DNA from: an uncultured Flavobacteriales bacterium
GTDB lineage: Bacteria; Bacteroidota; Bacteroidia; Palsa-965
Length of the DNA stretch: 17,304 bases
Direction of reading: 5' to 3'
Assembly: GCA_946478675.1 (NCBI GenBank)
Contig: CAMLEF010000056.1
Span: 1 to 17,304, forward strand
The notes beneath the pieces are model-generated. The model saw only the letters and a program-made list of their open reading frames with translations. It was not told where the DNA came from and ran no database searches. Shown in pieces: positions 6,627-12,931 of the stretch; position 1 is the stretch's first letter, and every line of letters starts with the position of its first letter. The translations under genes were made by a program, and so were the position numbers.

Positions 6627-7580
6627 ATGAAAAAACTCCTTTTTGCAGTAGCTGCCTTCGCAGGCGTATTTTTTGCTGCTTCCTGCGGTGGCAACAAACA
6701 TTATCCCGGTTACGAGGAAGAAAACGGATCGTATTTCAAGCTGCTTACGGCCAGCAAAGAAACCGTGAGCGCAGATACGGGCGGCGCCATCTTCATCAAG
6801 ATCAAATTCAAAACGCAGAAAGACTCCGTCTTCCTCGATATCAATAAGCAGACGCAGCGCGCTTCCTTCCCGATGCGCATCGACAAGCCGAAATTCGCCG
6901 GCGACTTCCTCTCCATGTTCATGAAGCTGCACAAAGGCGACAGCGCTTCGTTCTTCATCCCGCTGGATTCGCTGCGCAAGAACTACCCGAAAGAATTCGA
7001 ATTCAACGATCCGAAATACGATACGATGCAGTACCTCGGTTTCGCCGTGAAAGTCGATTCGATCTACTCGCGCACGAAGATGCAGGAGCTCCGCAAGAAG
7101 CAGGAGGCCGAGCAGGACCGACAGATCATCATCATGCAGAAGAAACAGGCGGCCCTCGCACCGCTGCAGGAACAAGCGAAAAAAGAAGAGCCCGATCTGA
7201 AGAAGAAAGACAAGCAGCTTCTTACCAAATACCTCGCGGAAAACAAGATCACCGCGAAACCCGATGCTGACGGCGTTTATTTCTGGGAAACCGGCACCGG
7301 CACCGGCGAGCCGCTCATGACCGGAATGGTGGTCGGCGTGAAATACACCGGCAAATACCTCAACGGAACCATCTTCGATGCAAACACGCTCGTGGAAGGC
7401 GAAGACCCGATGTACTTCCGTCTCGGCATCGACCCGATGGTACAGGGCTTCACCAACAGCGTGATGAAAATGAAAAAAGGCGGCAAAGCGACGTTCATCC
7501 TTCCGCCGAAAATGGGTTACAACGACAGCCTCACCCGCGTGTTTGACGTAGAGGTGGTCGAAGCACGCATGCAGCAGTAA
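6627..7580 (+). CDS. FKBP-type peptidyl-prolyl isomerase lipoprotein with charged helical linker
   Basis: 317 residues. The lipobox FFAASCGGN places the lipidated Cys at residue 20. The first domain (about 30-150) is a diverged FKBP-like unit (FMKLHKGDSASFFIPLDSL; LGFAVKVDSIYS). A very charged helical stretch (about 150-200; KMQELRKKQEAEQDRQ) leads to a second FKBP domain (about 215-317) with VGVKYTGKYLNGTIFD, a conserved FD pair, and GKATFILPPKMGYND. The pocket Trp is Phe (VQGFTN), and the usual loop with its IPPN motif is deleted after GYND. It is closely related along its whole length to the next gene; the pair is a tandem duplication. Possibly a folding factor for exported proteins. Family sure, substrate unknown. 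Confidence 0.85.
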   Translation: MKKLLFAVAAFAGVFFAASCGGNKHYPGYEEENGSYFKLLTASKETVSADTGGAIFIKIKFKTQKDSVFLDINKQTQRASFPMRIDKPKFAGDFLSMFMKLHKGDSASFFIPLDSLRKNYPKEFEFNDPKYDTMQYLGFAVKVDSIYSRTKMQELRKKQEAEQDRQIIIMQKKQAALAPLQEQAKKEEPDLKKKDKQLLTKYLAENKITAKPDADGVYFWETGTGTGEPLMTGMVVGVKYTGKYLNGTIFDANTLVEGEDPMYFRLGIDPMVQGFTNSVMKMKKGGKATFILPPKMGYNDSLTRVFDVEVVEARMQQ

Positions 7581-7596
7581 CCGTTCTTTCGTTCTT

Positions 7597-7676
7597 AAAA
7601 CCTGCAATCCATGGCCCGGTTTGTCTCTCGTTTCGTACTGACAATCGCGCTGTCGGTTGCAGGTTTTTTCTTTTGC
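7597..7676 (+). promoter_or_regulatory. Terminator-like hairpin straddling the start of the fourth FKBP gene
   Basis: AAAACCTGCAA (7597-7607) is perfectly complementary to TTGCAGGTTTT (7657-7667), and the downstream arm runs into TTTTTTCTTTTGC. The 49-nt loop holds the ATG at 7611 and the signal-peptide codons. The geometry is that of an intrinsic terminator with a long loop, so it may attenuate read-through from the upstream FKBP genes. Confidence 0.45.
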
Positions 7677-8576
7677 GGTTTTTCAAAGTCGCCCCAAGCG
7701 AAAAGCTTCAACGGCTATCAAAAGGTCGGCAGCAGTTATTTCCGACAGGTCCGCAGAAGTGCAGATACGGTAACTGCCCGGGTCGACGGAGCCATTTTTA
7801 TCAGCATTAAGTTTCTTAACGAAAAGGATTCCGTTTTCCTCGATCTCAACGAAAAGACACAACGTCCTTCTTTTCCGTTCCGCATAGATCCGCCAAAGTA
7901 CAAAGGCGATTTTCTCGACCTGATGAGCCGTCTGCATACAGGCGACAGTGCAGTATTTTTTATGCGACTGGACTCGCTGAATGCAAATTACCCGCGCGAA
8001 TTCTTTTTCAACGATCCGAAATATGACCGTATGACCTGGCTGGGCATGGCGGTGCGTGTTGATAGTGTATATTCCCCGGAGAAGATGCAGGTGCTCCGTG
8101 CAAAGCAGGAAGAGGAGAAGCAACGCCAACGGGAAATTCAGGCACGCGTAGAAGAAATTCTTCAGCCGCTTCGTGAAAAAGCTACCGCTGCCGAACCGTA
8201 CCTCAAAGAGCACGACCAGGAGCTGCTGACCGATTACCTCCGGAAAAACAATATCACTACGCAACCGGATGCGGATGGCATTTATTTTATTGAGATGACG
8301 CCGGGCTCCGGTGAACAACTTACCGCGGGCCGCACCATCGGGGTTCGTTACACCGGCTATTATCTCGATGGTTCGGTCTTTGATTCCAACGAACTGCTGC
8401 CCGAACAACCACTGATGTATTTCCGTCTTGGCGTCGACCCGATGATCGCCGGTTTTACCAATATGCTTCTCCGGATGCACAAAGGAGAAAAGGCGCGTTT
8501 CATTCTGCCGCCTGCGATGGGATATAACGATGGACTTACCCGTATTTTCGAAGTCGAAATTGTCGAAGTGCAATAA
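7611..8576 (+). CDS. FKBP-type peptidyl-prolyl isomerase, tandem paralogue of the preceding gene
   Basis: 321 residues with the same plan as the upstream gene: diverged FKBP-like domain (about 35-155; SRLHTGDSAVFFMRLDSL, LGMAVRVDSVYS), charged helix (about 155-205; KQEEEKQRQREIQARVEE), then an FKBP domain (about 220-321; IGVRYTGYYLDGSVFD, IAGFTNMLLRMHKGEKA, PPAMGYNDGLTR). The FD pair is kept and the pocket Trp is again Phe. Its export signal differs from its relatives: the hydrophobic stretch ends AGFFFCGFSKS, so the residue before Cys22 is Phe rather than Gly, Ala or Ser. Lipidation is therefore uncertain. Those codons coincide with the T-tract of a terminator-like hairpin over the gene start. 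It lies 30 bp after its paralogue. Confidence 0.83.
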   Translation: MARFVSRFVLTIALSVAGFFFCGFSKSPQAKSFNGYQKVGSSYFRQVRRSADTVTARVDGAIFISIKFLNEKDSVFLDLNEKTQRPSFPFRIDPPKYKGDFLDLMSRLHTGDSAVFFMRLDSLNANYPREFFFNDPKYDRMTWLGMAVRVDSVYSPEKMQVLRAKQEEEKQRQREIQARVEEILQPLREKATAAEPYLKEHDQELLTDYLRKNNITTQPDADGIYFIEMTPGSGEQLTAGRTIGVRYTGYYLDGSVFDSNELLPEQPLMYFRLGVDPMIAGFTNMLLRMHKGEKARFILPPAMGYNDGLTRIFEVEIVEVQ

Positions 8577-8596
8577 CCAACCATTCTAAAAACTAC

Positions 8597-9454
8597 ATGA
8601 AACGTTTTCTTCAGATCGTTTTCGCCCTTTCTCTTGTCAGTATCGCAGCCTGCTCGCTTTTTAAAAAAGATAAGAGCAGCAAGAAACCTTCCGACGGCGT
8701 CGAGCGTCCCTGGAGCAGCAAGCCGTTGAAGACACCGGAAACGGTCAAGGTCTGCGACGGCATCGAATACACGCTGCTCGCCAAAGGGGATGGCCCGCTT
8801 CCGCAGCCCGGACAACGTTGCCTCGTGCTGTACAAAGGCATGCTTCCCAACGATACCGTTTTCGATGCGTCGTACCTGCATGGCAACCAGCCGCTGCAGT
8901 TCCATCTCATGCAGCACCAGGTGATCGCCGGCTGGGATTCGGTTTTCTCTCGTTTGCATTGCGGCGATAAAGCACGCATGACGCTCGCTCCGCAATACGC
9001 TTACGGCAAACGCGCGATGGGAAAAATTCCGGCGAACGCCACGCTCATCTTCGAAGTCGAGCTCATCGATGCGCTCGGCGCCCCGACGCCCTGGGATGCG
9101 AAAGGCAAAGACACCATCACCACGCCGAGCGGTTTGAAAGTCGTCATGTTCGAGTCGCACCCGGAAAACCCGATGCCGACCACCGGCAGCAACGTTGTCG
9201 TGGATTACAGCGGCTTCCTGCTGAACGGAACGATGTTCGATTCATCCGTCGACCGCGGACAGCCGTTTTCGTTTGCGCTGGGCAAAGGCCGTGTGATCAA
9301 AGGCTGGGACGAAGGCATCGCGATGCTGCACAAAGGTGAAAAAGCGAAACTGATCATTCCGCCGGCGCTGGGTTACGGCGATCGCGCGATGGGACCGACC
9401 CTGCCTGCGAATTCCACGCTGGTGTTCGACGTTCACCTGATCGATTTCAAATAG
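8597..9454 (+). CDS. FKBP-type peptidyl-prolyl isomerase lipoprotein with two well-kept FKBP domains
   Basis: 285 residues with a lipobox at VSIAACSL (lipidated Cys19) and a short Lys/Ser tether. Domain 1 (about 50-155) has FDASYL, VIAGWDSVFSRLHCGDKARM, PQYAYGKRAMGKIPANATL. Domain 2 (about 172-285) has FDSSVDRGQPFSFALGKG, VIKGWDEGIAMLHKGEKA, PALGYGDRAMGPTLPANSTL. Both keep the pocket residues known from FKBP12: the FD pair, V-I, the Trp of GW, the Tyr of YG, and the terminal F-(E/D)-V-x-L strand. Of the five neighbours this is the one most likely to be a real prolyl isomerase. It is 20 bp after the previous FKBP gene and ends the run; no T-rich terminator follows. Confidence 0.9.
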   Translation: MKRFLQIVFALSLVSIAACSLFKKDKSSKKPSDGVERPWSSKPLKTPETVKVCDGIEYTLLAKGDGPLPQPGQRCLVLYKGMLPNDTVFDASYLHGNQPLQFHLMQHQVIAGWDSVFSRLHCGDKARMTLAPQYAYGKRAMGKIPANATLIFEVELIDALGAPTPWDAKGKDTITTPSGLKVVMFESHPENPMPTTGSNVVVDYSGFLLNGTMFDSSVDRGQPFSFALGKGRVIKGWDEGIAMLHKGEKAKLIIPPALGYGDRAMGPTLPANSTLVFDVHLIDFK

Positions 9455-9471
9455 ACGACGCGAATAAGAAT

Positions 9472-9534
9472 CGCCGGAGATTTTGCAGCTTTACAAGGAT
9501 GAACGATCCGCGTAAACCTGTAAAGTCTCCGGCG
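9472..9534 (+). promoter_or_regulatory. Long hairpin presenting the start codon of the 2H phosphoesterase gene
   Basis: Two stacked stems: CGCCGGAGA (9472-9480) with TCTCCGGCG (9526-9534), perfect 9 bp; and CTTTACAAGG (9489-9498) with CCTGTAAAG (9517-9525), one bulge. The ATG at 9499 is the first triplet of the terminal loop. The right arm is inside the coding sequence. It could modulate initiation or RNA stability; this is inference from complementarity only. Confidence 0.45.
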
Positions 9535-10047
9535 CTTTATTTTGTTGCCGTCGTTCCGGACGAACCGGTGCGTTCGCAGGTAGAAGCGTTTCGCCAGGAC
9601 CTCTTCCAACGGTTCGGAACGAAAGTCGCGTTGAAATCGCCGCCGCACATCACGCTGCTGCCGCCGTTTCATTTCGAACGTTCGCGCGAAAATGAATTGC
9701 AGGAGGCGGTGAAGAGCGCGCAAAAAGATCTTTCACCATTCGAAGTTGAGCTTCACAATTTTGACAGCTTCCCGCGCGGCGTATTGTTCGTTGCCGTAAA
9801 GCCACAACCGCAGCTGGAGCAACTCTGGGAAAAAGTCAACGCCGCATTCGCAGAAATTCCCGGCTTCAAAGCAAAGCACGTCCACGAAAAATTTCATCCG
9901 CACATGACCATCGGCAATCGCGACTGGAATGAAGGTGGGTTTGCGCAGGCGAGAGCGGAATATGCGGGGAAGAAGTTCCATGCGGCGTTTGTCGTGAAGG
10001 AAATTTCGCTGCTGCGATTGGAGAATGGTCGGTGGTTGGTTTGTTAG
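9499..10047 (+). CDS. 2H phosphoesterase family protein (LigT/2'-5' RNA ligase-like)
   Basis: 182 residues, soluble. The two HxT motifs that define the 2H superfamily are present: PPHITLLPPF (His50, Thr52) and FHPHMTIGN (His135, Thr137), 85 residues apart as in the family. Members act on 2'-5' or cyclic 2',3' phosphodiester bonds, e.g. RNA cyclic phosphodiesterase or ligase reactions (family knowledge). The physiological substrate here cannot be told. It follows the FKBP run by 44 bp but sits behind a stem-loop at its own start. The stop codon runs directly into a GGTTTGTTG tandem repeat. Start chosen at the ATG preceding NDPRKPVKSPALYFVAVVP. Confidence 0.88.
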   Translation: MNDPRKPVKSPALYFVAVVPDEPVRSQVEAFRQDLFQRFGTKVALKSPPHITLLPPFHFERSRENELQEAVKSAQKDLSPFEVELHNFDSFPRGVLFVAVKPQPQLEQLWEKVNAAFAEIPGFKAKHVHEKFHPHMTIGNRDWNEGGFAQARAEYAGKKFHAAFVVKEISLLRLENGRWLVC

Positions 10048-10055
10048 GTTGGTAA

Positions 10056-10086
10056 GGTTTGTTGGGTTTGTTGGGTTTGTTGGGTT
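10056..10086 (+). repeat. Short tandem repeat, GGTTTGTTG x3.4
   Basis: Three full 9-nt units and a partial one start 9 bp after the 2H phosphoesterase stop. Similar GGTTGGTTTGTTAGG text precedes it, overlapping the stop. CCAACC-rich DNA (10257-10290) later in the same gap is roughly complementary, so the whole 10031-10290 interval can form an outer imperfect inverted repeat. Confidence 0.75.
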
Positions 10087-10100
10087 AGAAGGTACCCGCC

Positions 10101-10163
10101 TGTTCGAGCGAAGTCGAGAACCTGTTTCATTCCAATCAACAAGTTCTCGACTCCGCTCGAACA
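10101..10163. repeat. Inverted repeat (TTCGAGCGGAGTCGAGAA family), copy 2
   Basis: Arms 10101-10121 and 10143-10163 are 21 nt with one mismatch (GCGAAG versus GCGGAG), extendable inward with one more mismatch. The right arm shares the core TTCTCGACTCCGCTCGAACA with copy 1 at 5664-5733. It lies in the 267-bp gap between the 2H phosphoesterase and the CDF transporter, nested inside GGTT/AACC-rich flanks. Confidence 0.85.
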
Positions 10164-10302
10164 AACAGATAAGCAAACGTTTTTTGGACTGACGTTAATG
10201 ACAATCAAACATAACCCGTCGCATTTCGCAGAAACATTTAACGAACCAACTTATCTAACCTAACCAACCTATCCAACTCAACCAACCAACACCCGCAACT
10301 GC

Positions 10303-10310
10303 TACCTTTG
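10303..10310 (+). promoter_or_regulatory. Bacteroidota -7 promoter box (TACCTTTG) for the CDF gene
   Basis: Exact TANNTTTG match whose last base is only 4 nt before the ATG at 10315. A start site a few bases downstream of the box would give a leaderless or nearly leaderless mRNA. If translation instead begins at Met8 (10336), there would be a 20-nt leader. Confidence 0.5.
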
Positions 10311-10314
10311 CGCC

Positions 10315-11304
10315 ATGAAAAGCAAGATCCGGATCATGCGACTGATGCTGCTCTTCAGCACGCTGCTGCTGGGGCTGAAATTTTTCGCGTGGTGGATCAC
10401 ACGTTCGAACGCCATCCTGACCGATGCGCTGGAAAGTATTGTGAACGTGGTGGCAGGTGCGTTTGCGTTGTTCAGCATCAGCTACGCGGCGCGACCGCGG
10501 GATGCGGAACATCCGTATGGCCACGGTAAAATTGAATTCGTCTCTGCGGGATTCGAAGGCGCGTTGGTGCTGCTGGCGGGCTGTGGAATTATTTACCAGG
10601 CCATTCACGGTTTCATCAAAGGACACACGCTGGAGAAAGCGGATATCGGCGCGGTTCTCTCCGCAGTTTCCGGTGCGGCAAACTTTGTGCTCGGACGTTT
10701 CCTCATCGTGCGCGGGAAAAAACAATCGTCGCCGCTGATGGAAGCGAACGGACGACATCTCGTTTCGGATACCGTATCGAGCATCGGGCTGGTGGCTGGA
10801 CTCGCGCTCATCTGGCTGACGGGCTTAACGTGGCTCGACAACGCGCTGGCGATCGGTTTCGGTTTGTATATTTTCTACACCGGTTCGAAGATCGTGCGCG
10901 AATCGCTCGGCAACCTGCTCGATGAGCAAGACCAGGAAAAAGTCAAGAAGCTCGTGGAAGTGCTCAATGAAAATCGTCGCCCGGCCTGGATCGACATGCA
11001 CAATCTTCGCGTGGTGAAATACGGCTCGGTGCTGCACGTCGACGCGCACATTACATTGCCCTGGTATTTTTCATTGGTAGAAGCGCACGACGAAGTGCAT
11101 GCCGTAGAAGATCTCGTGAAAGAAAAAATGGGCGAGGAGATGGAATTTTTCATTCACGCCGATCCCTGTCTGCCGATGAGCTGCTCCGTCTGCCAGATGG
11201 AAAACTGCAACAAGCGCCGCCAGCCGTTCGTTCGCACACTGAAATGGACGGAAGAAAATATCAAGCCCGATCATAAGCATACGGCGAGGGATCTTCAGCA
11301 ATAA
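10315..11304 (+). CDS. Cation diffusion facilitator (CDF) family metal transporter
   Basis: 329 residues. CDF proteins export divalent metals such as Zn, Fe, Co or Mn by proton antiport across the inner membrane. Hydrophobic segments lie at about 9-28, 40-57, 80-98, 110-130, 152-169 and 174-191, giving the usual six helices. Family motifs: SNAILTDALESIVN in helix 2 (Asp37), HPYGHGKIE after it, and HLVSDTVSS in helix 5 (His148, Asp152). In helix 2 the position of the second metal ligand appears to be Ser41 rather than Asp, which may change metal choice. The cytoplasmic C-terminal domain ends with a Cys-rich tail, DPCLPMSCSVCQMENCNK (about 281-298), absent from classical YiiP. Substrate metal not deducible. 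A promoter box sits 4 nt before the ATG. Confidence 0.92.
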   Translation: MKSKIRIMRLMLLFSTLLLGLKFFAWWITRSNAILTDALESIVNVVAGAFALFSISYAARPRDAEHPYGHGKIEFVSAGFEGALVLLAGCGIIYQAIHGFIKGHTLEKADIGAVLSAVSGAANFVLGRFLIVRGKKQSSPLMEANGRHLVSDTVSSIGLVAGLALIWLTGLTWLDNALAIGFGLYIFYTGSKIVRESLGNLLDEQDQEKVKKLVEVLNENRRPAWIDMHNLRVVKYGSVLHVDAHITLPWYFSLVEAHDEVHAVEDLVKEKMGEEMEFFIHADPCLPMSCSVCQMENCNKRRQPFVRTLKWTEENIKPDHKHTARDLQQ

Positions 11305-11332
11305 TACTTCTGTTCGGTAGTGAAGGGCGGTG

Positions 11333-11497
11333 ATTCGGACATTCGTGCATTCGGTCATTAGGCTGTACTGACTAACATTCGGGAATTCTTTGTGCCTTCG
11401 TGTCTTAGTGGCAAAATCTTTTCCCCAGGAATCGACCGCTGCATCAAAATCATTTCCCGAATTCCGAATGTCCGAATGTCCGAATTCCCGAATGTCC
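11333..11497. repeat. Composite inverted/direct repeat region (CGAATGTC family) with embedded TTTGTGCCTTCGTGTC element
   Basis: CATTCGGGAATTC (11376-11388) is perfectly complementary to 11482-11494, and TTCGGACATTCG (11334-11345) to CGAATGTCCGAA (11465-11476). CCGAATGT is directly repeated at 11464, 11472 and, variant, 11488. Between the arms lies TTTGTGCCTTCGTGTCTTAG (11390-11409), which resembles a dispersed element known to me from many bacterial genomes, including the spurious reading KTRRHKE on the minus strand. It fills most of the 228-bp gap before the GH5 gene; no gene is seen. Confidence 0.7.
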
Positions 11498-11532
11498 AAC
11501 AACTTTCTATATTAGCAGTTCACCCTCCTGCC

Positions 11533-12714
11533 ATGCGCCAACTTCTCATTTTACTGCTATTCCTTTTCCCCTTTTCCATTTCTGCAAATAACTTTCTTCA
11601 TCGCGACGGTGCGGTGATCCGTGATGCGGATAACAAAGAAGTGAAGCTCGACGGCGTGAACCTCGGCGGCTGGCTGTTGTGGGAAGGCTGGATCTGGGGC
11701 GGGAAATTTTCGTCGCAGAGCACGATCCTTTCGAATATGGGAAAGCTGGTCGGTCCCGCTGCCGCGAATTCTTTTCGCGATGATATTTTCCGACACTTCA
11801 TTGGAGAAGATGACATCCGCCGCATCTCGGAGCTGAAGATGAATGTCGTGCGCGTGCCGTTCAATCACCGCATTTTCGACACGGCGTATTGCAACGCGAT
11901 CGGCTGGCAGATCATGGATTCGCTCGTGCATTGGTGCTCGAAGTATCATGTGTATGCCGTGCTCGACATGCACGGCGCGCCCGGCGGACAATCGAATTAT
12001 TTCATCGCCGATCCGGACAAGCCTTATCTCTGGAAAACGGAAGCCGACAAGCAGAAGACGGTGGCGCTCTGGAAAAAAATTGCGGCGCGTTACAAAGACG
12101 AGCGTTGGGTAGCGGGTTACGATCTGCTGAACGAGCCGATACCGCCTTCCGATCCGGAGCTCATCAAAATGTACAACCGCATTATTCCTGCCATTCGCGA
12201 AGTTGATAAGAACCACATGATCTTTCTCGAAGGCAGCCAGTTCGCCACGCGCTTCAAAGGTTTCACTTCACTGCCGGATGAGAACATGGCATTCAGCTTT
12301 CACGTGTACACGTTCCTCGGCGGAAAACCGGAAAAGAAGATCGGCGATCACGTCACGCTCGGACAGAAGTTCAACGTGCCCATCTGGTGCGGCGAGTGGG
12401 GCGAAAACAATTATGAAGCGCTGCAGCACACGCTCGACGTGATCACCGATCCGAAAACCGGTTTCGACGGCTGGTGCTTCTGGACCTGGAAAAAAGTGAA
12501 GAAGCCGAATTCCACGCCCGCGCTCAACGGCATCAACATGAGCGGCGACTGGATGAAGCTCATCGGCTGGTATTGCAAGCCTTCGGAGAAAGACGCCGTC
12601 CCCGCCGCCACCGCGCAAAAGCTCAACGACGATTTCCGCAACGCGATGCATTACAAAAACTGCACGCACGACGAAAAGCTCTCGACGATTCTTTCGAATT
12701 ACACGGGGAAGTAG
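11533..12714 (+). CDS. Secreted glycoside hydrolase family 5 (endoglucanase/beta-glucanase-like)
   Basis: 393 residues from the ATG at 11533; the frame is open further upstream but reads through repeats. The signal peptide is MRQLLILLLFLFPFSISA. GH5 (clan A, TIM barrel, retaining) features: LDGVNLGGWLLWEGW, LKMNVVRVPFNHR, VLDMHGAPGG, DLLNEP with acid/base Glu201 after Asn200, FSFHVYTF, and PIWCGEWGEN with nucleophile Glu288, then WCFWTWK. Both catalytic glutamates are present. The LGGWLLWEG N-terminus resembles exo-1,3-glucanase/endoglucanase GH5 groups; exact polysaccharide unknown. No carbohydrate-binding module or T9SS tail is visible, so a Sec-exported periplasmic or outer-envelope enzyme is likely. 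A strong hairpin terminator follows. Confidence 0.92.
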   Translation: MRQLLILLLFLFPFSISANNFLHRDGAVIRDADNKEVKLDGVNLGGWLLWEGWIWGGKFSSQSTILSNMGKLVGPAAANSFRDDIFRHFIGEDDIRRISELKMNVVRVPFNHRIFDTAYCNAIGWQIMDSLVHWCSKYHVYAVLDMHGAPGGQSNYFIADPDKPYLWKTEADKQKTVALWKKIAARYKDERWVAGYDLLNEPIPPSDPELIKMYNRIIPAIREVDKNHMIFLEGSQFATRFKGFTSLPDENMAFSFHVYTFLGGKPEKKIGDHVTLGQKFNVPIWCGEWGENNYEALQHTLDVITDPKTGFDGWCFWTWKKVKKPNSTPALNGINMSGDWMKLIGWYCKPSEKDAVPAATAQKLNDDFRNAMHYKNCTHDEKLSTILSNYTGK

Positions 12715-12744
12715 CAATTGGCAGTCGGCAAGTCTGCAGTAAAT

Positions 12745-12785
12745 GAGAAAAGGCAGCAGTAAAACTTGTACTGCTGCCTTTTCTC
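12745..12785 (+). terminator. Strong hairpin terminator after the GH5 gene
   Basis: Perfect 17-bp stem (12745-12761 and 12769-12785), GAGAAAAGGCAGCAGTA paired across the 7-nt loop AAACTTG. The stem base has four A:T pairs, giving CCTTTTCTC on the plus strand. It lies 30 bp after the GH5 stop. Confidence 0.8.
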
Positions 12786-12812
12786 AAAACAAAACAGAAA
12801 GCTCCTGACTGC

Positions 12813-12931
12813 AACCGTAGCCATTGTCAGGCTGAGTAGCCGGGCAGAAAAGAATCGGAGGGAATGCACATGACCTCCGGCGTAACCCCGCCTGCACGGA
12901 CGGGCAGGGAAGCCTGGCAACGGTTACGGTT
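12813..12931. repeat. 119-bp multi-stem palindromic element overlapping the 3' end of the aldo/keto reductase gene
   Basis: Outer arms of 21 nt (12813-12833 and 12911-12931) pair with 3 mismatches, all transitions. Inside are CGGAGG (12856-12861) with CCTCCG (12874-12879), and CCTGC (12891-12895) with GCAGG (12904-12908). The inner part, CCCCGCCTGC...CGGGCAGGGAA (12886-12911), recurs at 17273-17303. The outer right arm covers the reductase stop codon at 12924-12926. GTCAGGCTGAG (12826-12836) resembles another common dispersed motif. It may be a mobile palindromic unit or a structured 3' end. Confidence 0.55.

Noticed and set aside
6507..7607. 366-codon open frame on the minus strand
   Set aside because: It is entirely antisense to the FKBP gene at 6627-7580, His/Arg/Phe-rich and without family motifs; a by-product of codon bias on the other strand.
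7683..8573. 296-codon minus-strand frame
   Set aside because: Antisense of a clear FKBP gene; no recognisable domain or promoter.
5101..9454. FKBP array as a defence or toxin system
   Set aside because: No nuclease, toxin, sensor or recombinase gene accompanies it; all members are exported folding-factor-type proteins.
10056..10086. GGTTTGTTG repeats as a CRISPR array
   Set aside because: Units are contiguous with no spacers and only 9 nt long; there are no cas genes nearby.
11392..11532. Upstream in-frame start adding 47 residues to the GH5 protein
   Set aside because: It reads through intergenic repeats and would bury the obvious signal peptide.
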